A DNA stretch of 64,000 nucleotides from Sepioteuthis lessoniana (GCA_963585895.1 OY757921.1:88140574-88204573), one strand, 5' to 3'. Counted from the first letter of the stretch, positions 33,243 to 44,261 are shown. Numbers and translations: made by a program. The notes: a model not told the origin generated them from the sequence alone.

Positions 33243-33441
33243 ATGACGGAAGTTTTTAACCCCAAGGAGAGATCAGTCAGTCAGCAGAGTCAGAGGTAAG
33301 CAGTGAGACCTGAGCGTTTTGTACGCTAGCACTGGAATGGGGCGGCCTCGGGTTTAAGCATGAAGAAGAAAGGTTCACTGGTGATATTTCTCCAACGGAT
33401 ATAAATCTGAAAATATTGTATCTGAGCGGTTCCCTGTCTAT

Positions 33442-33493
<52 letters not shown>

Positions 33494-33590
33494 CTAACAC
33501 ACACAAACACACACACAACCACTTTCGTAGTAATATAGAAAAGAGATTATATTTTTATTAACAAGTATAATTGTCACTTTCATCCCTGCT
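33243..33590 (+). mobile_element. LTR-3-like element
   Basis: TGACGGAAGTTTTTAACC start, (TC)n block at 33448-33494, then TTTCGTAGTAATATAGAAAA, GATTATATTTTTATTAAC and TTGTCACTTT. Same order as 25430-25907 in reverse. Confidence 0.5.
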
Positions 33591-33755
33591 ATACTACACA
33601 GGAGGTTCATTTTTTTTTTGTGATGGTAAACTTTGCATTTCTGTTAAAGCCACGACAGTTTGAGACGAAATGTCATTCTTCAAGAATTAGTCTGTTTTAA
33701 TCTCTACATTTAATTCTGCCTGCTGTTATTTATTCTAAAGTAAAATGGTCATATA

Positions 33756-34632
33756 CGTGGTGCATTCAATAGGTTTCCAGACTTTTTTGTCCAGGCATTT
33801 AAAATTGTCATAGACCCTTGAAAATTCACTAGGTTATTGCTATATATCTTAAGAGATGACTGGCCAATTTTTATGATTTCAGCTTCAAATGAACAGCAAC
33901 AAGAGTAATTGGAATAAACCCTACTAAAGCCTGATTGTCTCACCTGGTGAATTTCAAAAGTGCAATCTGAACAGGAGCACACTTTAGAAGAACAATATGC
34001 AATAAGATTCTGTTTTAAACTTAGAAAAAATGCCACGAAAACGTATGGAATGCTTCAGACTGCTTTTGGAGCATCTTGCATGAAGCGAGCATCAGTTGTT
34101 GAGTGGCATAAGAGATTCAAGGAAGGCAGGGAGTCTGTGAGGGATGATGAGAGGTGTGGGGGGAGTAAGGAAGTCAATACACCAGAGTTGATTGGCCAAA
34201 CAGTTAGGGTTAGGGTTACTATGTTGAAGAGATTCCTAGGGAAGAGGCCAGCAGTCTTCAAATCGGGTCAGTGGCATTTCCACCAGGACACAACTCCGTC
34301 CTTGTCACAAACTATTTGACCAAGATGCGCACCAAGACAGTTCCTCAGCCTCCCTATAGTCCAGACCTTGTTCCCTGTGACTTTTGCTTATTCCTTAAAC
34401 TCGGAGGCTGTTGTTATAAGACAATTGAGTAGATGAAAGAGGCTGTGACGAAGGTCATTGAGACGCTCACACGTGAGGACTTCCATGAAGCCTTCCGGAA
34501 GTTGCTGGAACGGTACAACAAGTTCATTGCATCCAGAGGAGCTTACTTCGAAAGGGACTAGAGTTTCATGTGTGGACTATCAATAAAAGTGCCCATACGA
34601 AAAAAGTCTGGAAACTTATTTAATGATCCTCG
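33756..34632 (+). mobile_element. MAR-del copy 3, deleted mariner
   Basis: 877 bp between TA targets, ends CGTGGTGCATTCAATAGG and CTTATTTAATGATCCTCG. The frame from 33960 starts MQSEQEHTLEEQYAIRFCFK and reaches past the junction GTTAGGGTTAGGGTTAC at 34203-34218. Here the frame runs 119 codons across the junction. HQD is kept but the NAPVH motif is lost to a small deletion. Same internal deletion as copies 1 and 2. Confidence 0.9.
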
Positions 34633-34672
<40 letters not shown>

Positions 34673-34689
34673 CATATATATATTTATAT

Positions 34690-34752
34690 ATATATTGTCA
34701 TCCTCAGACTGATTATTTCGTTGTATGGAAACTTATTTAATGATCCTCGTAT
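34690..34752 (-). mobile_element. HHR-SINE2 3' fragment plus mariner end
   Basis: Minus strand CAACGAAATAATCAGTCTG and GGATGACAATATATA match the end of HHR-SINE2 at 49570. A lone mariner end GGAAACTTATTTAATGATCC follows at 34727-34752. Confidence 0.55.
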
Positions 34753-34755
34753 ATA

Positions 34756-34832
34756 GGCCCCTGTGGAAATGGAATCGGTGATTCGTGTTCCAATCCTGGA
34801 CGGTGCTGTTCGTATATCACATAGCACAAATC
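34756..34832 (+). mobile_element. SINE-B 5' part
   Basis: CCCCTGTGGAAATGGAATCG to ATATCACATAGCACAAAT. Its 3' part resumes at 35298 after a LINE-Y insertion. Confidence 0.75.
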
Positions 34833-35297
34833 ATCATCATTATCATCACGTCGTGCCATCAGCACGGATATCCCTGACCCTCTCTCGCCACCCCTCATTT
34901 CTTCCGGCAGGTCCTCAGGTCTACACCCCGTATCCTCACAGAGCTGCTGTATGTAGGTGCGAGCTGGTCACCCTGCTTTTGCTCTCCCATGTGAAGGGGT
35001 CCATAGGAGTACATCACTTATGAGCCCCTCCCTACTTCTCCAGCAGTGTCTTGCATGTCTGGTTCGTCAAACTTTGGTAGTTCTCGTGATGGGTGGTAGG
35101 GGGCCGTATAGCTGCTACTTTGTGCGGGTGTTGCTCCAGGACTAATTCTATATTGGTAGGAGCATTCTTGTCTTGTTGCCATCAAGCTTTTTCTCCATCC
35201 GTTTAGTTAGCGTCTTTGCAGTGCATCCATACATCAGTATCGACACGACCTCTGCTTTGAAGAAACTGCGTTTTATTTTATCGGTCAGATTTGACTT
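34833..35297 (-). pseudogene. LINE-Y 3' end inserted in SINE-B
   Basis: Minus strand ends RERVRDIRADGTT then stop and (GATGATAATGATGATG). Upstream, frameshifted remnants cover the C-terminal region. Imperfect duplicate ATATCACATAGCACAAAT / ATATGACCGATAGCACTAAT marks the target site. Confidence 0.8.
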
Positions 35298-35506
35298 CCA
35301 TATGACCGATAGCACTAATACCCAAGGGAAAAATGTATGAATCCAACTATTCTCCCTAAAGTAGATAATAGAGAAGACTTGGCTCTTTAACCTTTGTATG
35401 ACAACCGGTCAAGGAGAAGGAAAACTCTGAATTCAAACCTGTTAATCTACATCAAATAAATTGGTTTTGTGTCGCATCCAGCACGTCCGTAGGGTTTGAG
35501 TATATA
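35298..35506 (+). mobile_element. SINE-B 3' part
   Basis: GATAGCACTAATACCCAAGG to GCATCCAGCACGTCCGTAGG; LTR-1 inserted at its end. Confidence 0.75.
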
Positions 35507-36060
35507 TGTACCATACCCATGATACGGATATGTGTGAAACTTACATAGAATGTTCATAACATTTTTTGTAAGGAAACAAGAAAAATTGACTAAGATGTTT
35601 CTTTGTAACATACCCACACACGAGCATATGTGAAATGGACATAGCCTGAACTTATTGTATATACATAGAACATAGGAATCTCGAAACACGAAAAACACTT
35701 ACGACTTCTTAGTTCAGGTACGAAACTTTTTATTACCTTTGAGTTTAAAGGTTCTTCGACATAAGGAGAGAGATACACATTCTTTCTATTCTGGCTTTTT
35801 CATCTGCCGCCCCCCCCCCATCTCGTGCGGCGCCCGTAGAGCGCAAATTCGTCTGGCCTCTGCGAGCCCCGAAAGTCGACCCGTCTCGTTTGGTGTCTAG
35901 TTCTCAACTCAACTGACTTTTTCAAATCTGCCAAAATCCTCCGTGCGCGTGAACACACGCGTTCATGTTGCACCTAGCTAACCCATGCACTGAGCCGAAA
36001 GGATCTCAGTTTAACTAAACCCAAAGGCATAAAACGAAATCCCTCGGCCATTATATTACA
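35507..36060 (-). mobile_element. LTR-1 solo LTR, full length
   Basis: 554 bp, minus strand TGTAATATAATGGCCGAGGG to GGGTATGGTACA (TG...CA), flanked by a perfect 4-bp TSD TATA. TSD length and AT target fit a Gypsy-type integrase; that assignment is inference. No internal coding region, so it arose by LTR-LTR recombination. Confidence 0.85.
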
Positions 36061-36227
36061 TATATTCATATATATACATAGCCTTTGAGATACTGCTCAC
36101 CTGATTGACTCTGACAAGTAAAAACTTATTCAGGGGATTAAAGTTATTCTTCTAGTCGCCAGGCGGTCGATAAAAAAAATCGCGATAAAACGTGTGTCTT
36201 CCAATATAGAAAAAGCAAAACAGATAC
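36061..36227. other. unassigned sequence
   Basis: Nothing recognised. Confidence 0.4.
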
Positions 36228-36276
36228 TTTTTATTACCCAAACGTTTGTCATTGAATATTCACAGCTTAATCAGAA
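36228..36276 (-). ncRNA. hammerhead-like motif, degenerate
   Basis: Minus strand CUGAUUAAGCUGUG, then AUUCAAUGACAAACGU, keeps the order core-stem II-core-ACGU. Both core boxes carry substitutions (CUGAUUA; ACAAAC), so not active as is. Confidence 0.3.
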
Positions 36277-36940
36277 TGACCTACTATGACATTAGTGAAT
36301 TCTTTGGTCTTGTACCTGGCGCCTGGCGCCTGTCTGGTTAAAGAGAAGGGAGTCACATCCCCAAAATATACCACAGTTATCAAAAGAAAATCTGACAAAT
36401 GACTAGCCTTACCTCTCTCTCTCTCTTTTGGACTCCACGTCATTGTAAACATTCGTATAATTAAAGCTTCCACTGTGGAGCCAAAATGTCTCTATTGTCC
36501 AAATTGAAAACGCTCACAGGTTTTTCGAAATTCATTTAGAAAAAAATTATCATTGACTCAACATCTGTATTCGTTCACCGTTTACGAAAAGTAAAAACGA
36601 ACATTTGAAAGAAAGAAAAAAAAGCATACTTCTGCCTACTACACACCGACAAACAAACTATACAAGTAAGTAATATTCATATTTTCTTCTCTTATTTCTT
36701 ATTTCCTAAAATGCCTGGACTTGCTGTAAAATTACTAACTATTATTGATTAAAAATGAAAACGGTCGAATAAAATGATTTTGGAGCGAGTGAATTTTCCC
36801 TCACTCACGACCACCGGTCGAGTGTTTTCTTTTTTTAAATCTCAAAGGCTATATATATATATATATGCAAATTTCATTAAACATAATAGACATTTCATGT
36901 TTACATATTTTCTTCTGGATCCGTTCGAATTCCCGTATTA
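36277..36940. other. unassigned sequence
   Basis: Nothing recognised. Confidence 0.4.
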
Positions 36941-36949
36941 CTTTTATCG

Positions 36950-37205
36950 TATTCGGGGGGAATTGATTTATGTATTGTCCATAGTTGTATGTATCCATAG
37001 TACTTTCTGCCCGACTTTGGGCCATCATCAGGGGAGGATCTATTACAAAAGTTATGTAACTTTTGTTTTAGCATATTACTACTGTGTAAGGGCGTCTTTG
37101 CCGTTGAAGATTATGGCGTTTGCTTTTAAATGTAATTCTATAATTAGTGCCAGTAGATAAAGACATTTAAGTACATTAGCACTAGTTCGAAAATTAATTC
37201 TATTG
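36950..37205 (-). mobile_element. inverted-repeat element E, one-armed copy
   Basis: Shares ATAGTACTTTCTGCCCGAC, TTGGGCCATCATCAGGGG and AAAGTTATGTAACTTTTG with the two-armed element at 57485-57823. Contains a hammerhead-like core on the minus strand (CUGAUGA at 37025-37031, then GAAAGUACUA). Confidence 0.6.
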
Positions 37206-37250
37206 AGTGTTATATATATATATATATAGGTATGTTAGGTATTAATTAAC

Positions 37251-37289
<39 letters not shown>

Positions 37290-37343
37290 TTGTCTTCCTA
37301 TCTAAACGTTGGTTTGTAATTCAACCCCCCACCGACTTGAGGG

Positions 37344-37549
37344 AGTGTCCTCGTGGTGTAATGGTTAAAACAATTGACTGTGGAACTGTAGTAAGCGAGT
37401 TCGTACTGCAGTCGCGCAATTACGTTCACTTTCGGGCAAATACCCTTGGGGAAAGGTACGAATCCCCTTATCTTCCCAGCTATGGGTTAAATAGTATCAC
37501 TACTGTTCTTCCAGGAGAATGGCTATGCCATTAAACAAAGAAACTAAAC
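37344..37549 (+). mobile_element. SINE-C copy
   Basis: GTGTCCTCGTGGTGTAATGG head with A-box TGGTGTAATGG, CTATGGGTTAAATAGTATC, tail GCCATTAAACAAAGAAAC. Confidence 0.88.
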
Positions 37550-38153
37550 CGACTTTAGTGGTACTTTATTTCAGAAAGACAAAAGTCACTGCTTACATTT
37601 CTTATGGATACCCGCCAATATTTCAAATACCCCAATATCCACTCCGCTTAACTGTATTAAAGTTCATGTACAATATCACAGCCCCATGTACCCGACTCTT
37701 GACACTGGAGACCACTGACCTTTTCAACGTGCTTTGAATATCATAATCATAAGCGAGACGTCATACCTTGGACCACTTAGATAGAGAGGGAGAGAGAGAG
37801 GGAGAGAGAGAGAGGAGGGAAAGAGAGAGAGAGAGAGAGAAAGTCTCTGTCGTCAACATAGCCAGGAATTTTAAAATGAAAGATTAAAATAGTAATCATT
37901 TTATATTGTGCTTATATGCAAAGGAAGCTTTGACTTCGTGCGAAAACAATGTAGTCTGTCATTTTGTAAGTTTTGGTAAAGCAACCTTTAATAGATAAAA
38001 ATTATTGTATTAAAAAGTTGATGAGAGGAGATTGTAAAAAACGGAGATGTCCAAAAAGGCCGAGGAAGTGAGATAGCGACAGCAAACCCAGCAAGTGAGA
38101 TAGCAACCATACACTGTTGTACAATTTTTTAAAAATATTTATTTTATATATAT

Positions 38154-38156
<3 letters not shown>
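37550..38156. other. unassigned with GA-rich run
   Basis: GAGAGG-type run at 37783-37842. GATGAGAGGAGATTGTAAAA at 38021 recurs at 40838 (GATGAGAGAAGATTG). No gene. Confidence 0.45.

Positions 38157-38209
<53 letters not shown>
38157..38209. repeat. (TC)n microsatellite
   Basis: Pure TC run. Confidence 0.98.
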
Positions 38210-38212
<3 letters not shown>

Positions 38213-38277
38213 TATAAATATGTAAAATTTATTATATTTCCATTTTGTGTTGGATCTGATGAATTCCTGCTTAATTT

Positions 38278-38515
38278 TTAGAGCATTGATTTATATCAAT
38301 GCTTTTAACAAGATGGAAATAATTTTTTTATCGTAATGTGACTGATTATTGTTTTGTTTTGTTTTTTGTTGGGGGTTATTTGCTCAGTGGATTTCGTTTA
38401 CATTGAGCTCTTTAGCAGGAATATTTGAATTTAATATTCTATTTTTGAACATTTTATTTGTCCGGATGGGAATTATTACCTCTTCCTGATTTACTGGATT
38501 GAATAATATTATATA
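38278..38515 (+). mobile_element. hairpin element F, copy 1
   Basis: GATGGAAATAATTTTTTTAT, TACATTGAGCTCTTTA and ACTGGATTGAATAATAT match 56650-56830. A short hairpin AGCATTGATTTATATCAATGCT replaces the long stem of the other copy. Confidence 0.6.
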
Positions 38516-38609
38516 CATGACACTTTCTAAGCAAAAGACATGCAGAAATAAAGGAAGAAAGAAGTGACGATAACAATGAAACACTACTGATTTTCAGAAA
38601 AAGAAAAAC

Positions 38610-39110
38610 AAACACGTTGATGGTTACTGAAACCGAAACGTTAACGTCGACTTTACATCATAATATATTCACCTATTTGGATTATGTCATGATTTTATCC
38701 ATATTTACTTTCATACTGCCTTTTCGGAAAAACAAATACCAAATACATCCTTATATAACATTTAACAAGGATGATTCCAAACGATCTATACATATTAAAA
38801 CTTACTAGTTGCGTATTTCTCAATAAACGGGAGGTTTTGTCTCGTTTCTTTGGGAAATCCAACATTTTCAAATATTTTTCCACGTGCCAGACACGTTCTT
38901 ATGACTTTTGAATAATGAACGCTATGTGCACGTTTATGTATCTTTTCGTTGTATATTTCTCATTTGCTCCTGTCATCTCAGCAAGCATCCATCGCTATGT
39001 GAACTATTTTGATATCCAAGTCCTCATGATGGTTACAGAAACCGAAACATTAACGTCGACTCAACATCATAATATATTTGTCTATTTCGATGATGTTTTT
39101 TTCTGCTACC
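38610..39110 (+). repeat. ~85-bp direct duplication with hammerhead-like core
   Basis: 38618-38700 and 39025-39110 share GATGGTTAC-GAAACCGAAAC, TTAACGTCGACT and CATCATAATATATT. Each has a GGUU/AACC stem, GAAA, the palindrome CGUUAACG (first copy), then UC. The 5' core box is UUGAUGG or CAUGAUGG rather than CUGANGA. Confidence 0.6.
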
Positions 39111-39130
39111 TTCTCACGTATATATATAAA

Positions 39131-39137
39131 GATACAC

Positions 39138-39171
<34 letters not shown>
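39131..39171. repeat. GATA microsatellite
   Basis: Short GATA run. Confidence 0.95.
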
Positions 39172-39199
39172 GAACAGCCAAGCTGAGGTAGACAGATAA

Positions 39200-39974
39200 T
39201 GTTGTATAGTCACTACCATGACCAACTATACAAACACATATGCATGCGAAATCATAACAACACAATAAAGACGAGCGACACGGTTCTTTAGAAAAATATA
39301 CCTCTCACTTTATTTGAAAGGGTTGTGTGTGAGAGGGTTTTGGAGATCGAACAGAACAGCAACATATTGACCCCCACTCTTATGGCCATCAGCGTTTCTT
39401 TCCCGTTCTCCTGGGCTGCTCAACCGAGGGTCTGGGGCCCAGCCTCTCTGGGTGCTGGTTTTCTCTACCACATCTTATCTCCAGTTCGTCTGATCCCCAA
39501 AACTCAATCGGAGTCCCGAGGACCCCTTCTTCCGGGTGCTGTTTTCTCTACAGCATCATTTTCCAACTCTCTGATCTCCAAACTGCTCAATCAGGGGTCC
39601 CGAGAGCCCCTTCTGCTGGGTGCAGTTTTCTCTACAGCATCATTTCTCCAACTCTTCTGATCTCCAAACTCATTGAGTTTCCTGTGCACTGAGTTATATA
39701 ATAGTTCAACGCCCACTGAATCTCTTCCCATAACTGGCCATCGGAATATGCACTTCTGCCGTCTTTGGAATGGCATGTTTGATCATCATCGAGCGGAAAT
39801 AACTGTCATGCAGTTCACATGTCACTCTCTTCTGGTGCATCAGTTTGTGACTGTACCGTGGGATTTTAACCCAGTCCAATATTGTCAGCCAAGCTCGCCC
39901 ACGCCAATGGAATATGCAACTTCCGCCGTGTTTGGAATGGCATGTTTGGCCGGGTCGGAGGTCAATATACTACA
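39200..39974 (-). mobile_element. LTR-6 candidate solo LTR with 85-bp repeats
   Basis: Minus strand TGTAGTATATTGACC to TATACAACA; ends are inverted 8/9. TATA-like TATTATATAAC near 39700, AATAAAG near 39310 (minus) and a second AATAA-type signal at the edge. Between them lie three tandem copies of about 85 bp (39417-39675; GTTTTCTCTACAGCATCATT). Flanks ATAA/ATAG are an imperfect TSD. Confidence 0.5.
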
Positions 39975-40223
39975 ATAGATATGACAGAACGAGATTGTTA
40001 TCTTGATCAGAACATTGAATTGATACTTTTTTTTTACATAGGATTACATGCAGAATATCATACGTAGGCCAGGGCTTCAGTTTCCAGACGTGGAAATTGG
40101 AGGGTAATATTGATATTAAAGGGTATACAAAGATTTGTGTCAAAACTAAGAAAAACGATAAAAGATTACAGTTACAGGGAGAGATTGGAGAAATTAGAAT
40201 AAACTTAATGTCCCATTTTCCTG

Positions 40224-40468
40224 TTGGTACAATGTTCGCTAATGGCCTGGATGCAAGGGTTAAATCCCAGGTCGAGTCATACCAAAGACTCAAAAATAGA
40301 ACTTGATGTCTGCTTGCTTAACACTCAGTATTATAGAGTACTCATCAAGAGTAAAGTGGAGCAATCCAGGGGAAGGAGTATAGCTCTCCCCATACACCTA
40401 TGTGTAGTAGCAATTAAAAAAGGAGCCTCCGAGTCGCCCACAACTACCGTTGCCAACTTTACTTTTTT
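40224..40468 (+). mobile_element. SINE-A copy
   Basis: ATGTTCGCTAATGGCCTGGA, GGTTAAATCCCAGGTCGAG, body to TTGCCAACTTTACTTTTT. Confidence 0.85.
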
Positions 40469-41105
40469 ACTTTACGAGAAAGAAGAATGAGAGGTGATCT
40501 AATTGAAACTTTCAAAATAATTAATTATAGACATTTTTTAATATTTTTTCTTGAACTGAAAATGTACTGTCAAAACAGATTTTAAAATTAAGCCTATTAA
40601 CGAATTTGCTCTCTTTGCAAATAAAGTTATATGTTTTTGAAACAACTTGCCTAATTAGATAAAAAAAAACAACAACAAAGTAACAACCATAGTGTAGAGA
40701 TCAAAATTGTTTGTTTTCAGAAAATATTGTAAGAAAAAGAATCTGAGATTAATTACTTAAGAGAATTTGATCTGTATGTAGATATTGTATTAATAGTGTA
40801 TATACCCTGGGAAAATAATTGATTTCTTTTAAATGATTGATGAGAGAAGATTGTAAAAAGCGGAGATATCCAAAAAGACATAACAAAGAATTAAATAAAT
40901 TGTTTAACAGAAGACGCCACAGCTATACAAAATATTTCCAGATACCATTCAACAAAATAAGGTTGCAAAGCCAATACACATTTTTCAATGACTACAGACA
41001 TCATTTTAAAGCATTGTAGCAAGCCAAAGGATATCTTTTGTTTGACGAATTTATTTAAACAGAAAGCGCAAACATGCAACTTACTTTGTCGTGTTCTGAT
41101 TAACA
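40469..41105. other. unassigned sequence
   Basis: No feature apart from the small repeat at 40838 shared with 38021. Confidence 0.4.
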
Positions 41106-41145
41106 ATAGAAACTTCCGGTGGGGAACAGCAAACATGGCCGCTGG
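41106..41145. promoter_or_regulatory. ETS/YY1-like promoter motif cluster
   Basis: ACTTCCGGTGGGG (ETS site in reverse) lies 16 bp before AACATGGCCGC, close to a YY1 site. The combination is typical of TATA-less housekeeping promoters. It is a motif match only; no downstream exon is proven. Confidence 0.2.
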
Positions 41146-41560
41146 TGCAAATTTTGATCGAACGCCATTGTTCACAGCTGCTCTTCTTCAGCTTTTGCCG
41201 TCATTAACTTAGCCAGCGCTCCCATCACAAGCAACAATGGAAATGAAAGGATCTTTGCAGAAATGCATAGTAGAAAAGAAGAGAAAAACGCAAGGATGTT
41301 TCTCTAAACTCGTGCGCATTTCCGGTCGGAATTAGGCAGGATGGGCCATTCCGAAGATCATAAGTTCCCATTCCAGATATTCTATCAACCGATCAATCTC
41401 AGTATCTATCTCTTTTGATATATGTGTGCCTTACTGTCCGACCCTATCTCTCAGGATGATTGCTTCAGCGTACGTTCTTTATAGCCGTCTAATTTGCCGC
41501 TAGATATTTATCTTTCTTCACATAAACTTTAACTTGCTCATATCTACTTATTCATATGTT
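41146..41560. other. unassigned sequence
   Basis: Locally GC-richer up to 41360. No gene recognised. Confidence 0.4.
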
Positions 41561-41678
41561 GGTGATCTTTCTCTCACTTTCTATCGATCGATCTATATAT
41601 ACATATGTGAGTGTGTGCATGTGTGTGTATCTATACTAGCTATCTCTCTTAGTCTATCTATGTATCTCTTTCCCTCTA

Positions 41679-41713
<35 letters not shown>

Positions 41714-41969
41714 TGAGGATAATTAATTATATAAATCAACGTATATATATATTGCCTGAAAATCACTGAAGAGTTGGTCAGTTAATTTGATTAAATTACA
41801 GATACTCATTTTCTATATTAAAAAAATGTGATATATATGTATATATGCATTCGCTTGCTTTTGTAAATGCATCTTTCTCTATCTCTCTTTCTCTGTCTCT
41901 CTGTCTCTCTCTATCAATCTATATATATATATATATATATATATATCAATCTGTTTCTTTCGCTCGATC

Positions 41970-42014
<45 letters not shown>

Positions 42015-42067
42015 ATTCATATACCATGTTTATTTTTTATGGATATGTATTCTGTATATGGGTTTTA

Positions 42068-42137
<70 letters not shown>

Positions 42138-42330
42138 TTATCTCTTTTTATGTGTGTATTTGTGTCTGTGTGAGTCTGTGTATATGTGTGTCTCTTTTTC
42201 TGTGAGGATGTGTACGTGTCTGTGTGTGCGTGACTCTTTCTCTGTGTGTGTATGTGTGTCACTTTCTCTGTGTGTGTATCGGAATGTGTGTCTATGTTAA
42301 TCAATGTATGTGTGTATGTGTATATGTGGG
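41561..42330. repeat. TC/TA/GT microsatellite cluster
   Basis: TC-TA runs to 41712, TA at 41922-42008, TA then GT at 42067-42136, then degenerate TGTGTG with TCTC. Confidence 0.95.
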
Positions 42331-42560
42331 TGCTAGTGTTTATTGCTGACCATTGTTACCTCTCGTTCTTTTGGATATGTTTCCCTTACACTCAATCTTA
42401 GTTGCGTAACTGTAATTTCCTCCCATACAATACAATGAACAACTTTTATTGGTTTATCAAGTGCATTGCTATTCCTCTCAAGACACAGTCTTCTTTTTTT
42501 TTTACTTATTTTCTTAACTTCAGTTTCTAATAATATCATGCCCGTGGTGTAATTTAGGAG

Positions 42561-42848
42561 GTGCCCGTGGTGTAATGGTTATCGTTGCAGGAAATGGACA
42601 CGGCGACACGAGTTCAATTCCCGGACGAGATTGATCGTATTTTCACATAGCACTAATACCCTTGGGAAAGGTATGAATCCAATTATTCTTCCTCCAGCTA
42701 TGGGTAAATAGTAGGGCAGACTAGGTTCTTCAGCCTTGGTTAGGCAACTAGTCTAGGAGAAGGAAAACTCTGAATTGAAACCTGTTAAACTGCGCTTAAA
42801 AATTGACCTTGTGTCATATCCTTCCCGAGCGGAGGGGTTGGTAAATAT
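42561..42848 (+). mobile_element. SINE-B copy, near full length
   Basis: GTGCCCGTGGTGTAATGG to GAGCGGAGGGGTTGGTAAAT. A duplicated head fragment CCCGTGGTGTAATTTAGG precedes it at 42541. Confidence 0.93.
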
Positions 42849-42849
42849 G

Positions 42850-43082
42850 ATAATATCAGTCCTGTCTATTTATATATCTATCCATGTAACAAGCTCAGTT
42901 CGTTCAGATCTATTTATCTATCTATCACTGTTTGTTCATATCTATCCATATATTACTTATCTATCGATATATCTCTCTGTTTGTTCATATCTATCTATCT
43001 ATCTCTGTTCATATCAATCTGTTTATCTCTTCACATCTATCTAACTATTACTGTTAGTTCATATCTATCTATATATTATTTA
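42850..43082. repeat. degenerate TCTA microsatellite
   Basis: ATCTATCTAT runs with TGTTCATATC spacers. Confidence 0.9.
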
Positions 43083-43150
43083 TATAGCGGTTAGAGTGTT
43101 CGCCAATGGTTCGGAAGACCGAGGTTCAATCCCAGGTCGGCATCATAAAA
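43083..43150 (+). mobile_element. SINE-A 5' fragment
   Basis: TAGCGGTTAGAGTGTTCGCC and GGTTCAATCCCAGGTCGG: tRNA head only. Confidence 0.8.
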
Positions 43151-43239
43151 TTTCAGCTGAGAAATAAATAAAACGTTTTAAACATACACACACACACACT
43201 CACATATACATACATGATATTTAAATAATGAGGGTTAAA

Positions 43240-43348
43240 ACATTGGGCCATTGGCCAAATGAGTTAGATTTTCGCCAATGGTCCGGGTTCAATCCCAGGT
43301 CGAGTCATACCAAAGACTCAAAAAATGTTACTCTAACCCTAACCCTCG
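43240..43348 (+). mobile_element. SINE-A fragment ending in telomere-like repeat
   Basis: TTGGGCCATTGGCCAAATG, B-box, then the body stops at AAAAAATGTTAC and is replaced by CTAACCCTAACCCT. Confidence 0.8.
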
Positions 43349-43640
43349 CTATTTTGATATCATATATGTATATGTGCGTGTGTGTGTGTGTATGTTTAAA
43401 ACGTTCTATTTATTTTTTAGCTGAAATTTTATAATGTTGTCTTGTTAGTTTTATTTAAATTTCACATCATTGACTTATCAATACATTTCTGGAACGCTAA
43501 CTGTAAATGTGACTTTCTCGTCTAATTCCTCGCTTCGTTGCTTAGCTCATTTATATCAACCGCAAAAAAAGAAACAACAAATGAGGCCGCATTTTTATTA
43601 TATATTCACACAATGAGAGAGGAAAACGAAGAAATATGTT
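43349..43640. other. unassigned with short GT run
   Basis: GT run near 43376-43392; otherwise nothing. Confidence 0.4.
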
Positions 43641-43644
43641 AAGC

Positions 43645-43692
43645 TAATGGAGATCCGGGCGGGCAGCGAGACATGATGATGATGATGATTCT
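43645..43692 (+). mobile_element. LINE-Y 3' end fragment
   Basis: Frame EIRAGSET, stop, then (GATGAT)n: the same C-terminus as other LINE-Y ends. Confidence 0.6.
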
Positions 43693-43757
43693 TATCTTGT
43701 AGGAATCTTTTCAAGCATCTACTTGACCCATCGAGGGGATCTATCAATGCACTATGT

Positions 43758-43991
43758 GAGAGTCCCCTTGGTGTAATGATTAAGTACTGGACATCGGAAT
43801 CGTAATAAGCGGGTTCGAACTCCAGTCGCGCATATAAAGTTCACTTTCGGAAAGATACCCTTGGGAAAGATATGAAGCCTTTTATTCTCCCAGCAATGGA
43901 TTGAATAGTACCACTACTAGACTTCTACTTAGAAAACTTCGGCATCAAATGACCTAAGAAGGTTGATATGCCATTAAAGAAAGAAACCAAA
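43758..43991 (+). mobile_element. SINE-C copy
   Basis: GAGTCCCCTTGGTGTAATG to GGTTGATATGCCATTAAAG and AAGAAACCAAAC. Confidence 0.88.
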
Positions 43992-44214
43992 CTTATTATT
44001 ACAATCTACGCCCTGTCGCTGTTATTTAGATTACGTAGACTGAATCCTCTTCGGATAAGACCACAAAAAGTGGAATATCATAAAATTGCATTTGATGGGG
44101 AGGCTCTAGTTCGGGAAGTCTGGTTAGTGTGTGGTAAATCTTCATTACTCGCAGACCCACTCTGACCCAGACTGATAGTACCTGTTTATGGTCGCATTGA
44201 TATGTCAAAGATAG

Positions 44215-44219
<5 letters not shown>

Positions 44220-44253
<34 letters not shown>
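44220..44253. repeat. (TA)n microsatellite
   Basis: Pure TA run. Confidence 0.97.
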
Positions 44254-44256
<3 letters not shown>

Positions 44257-44261
44257 TAAAC

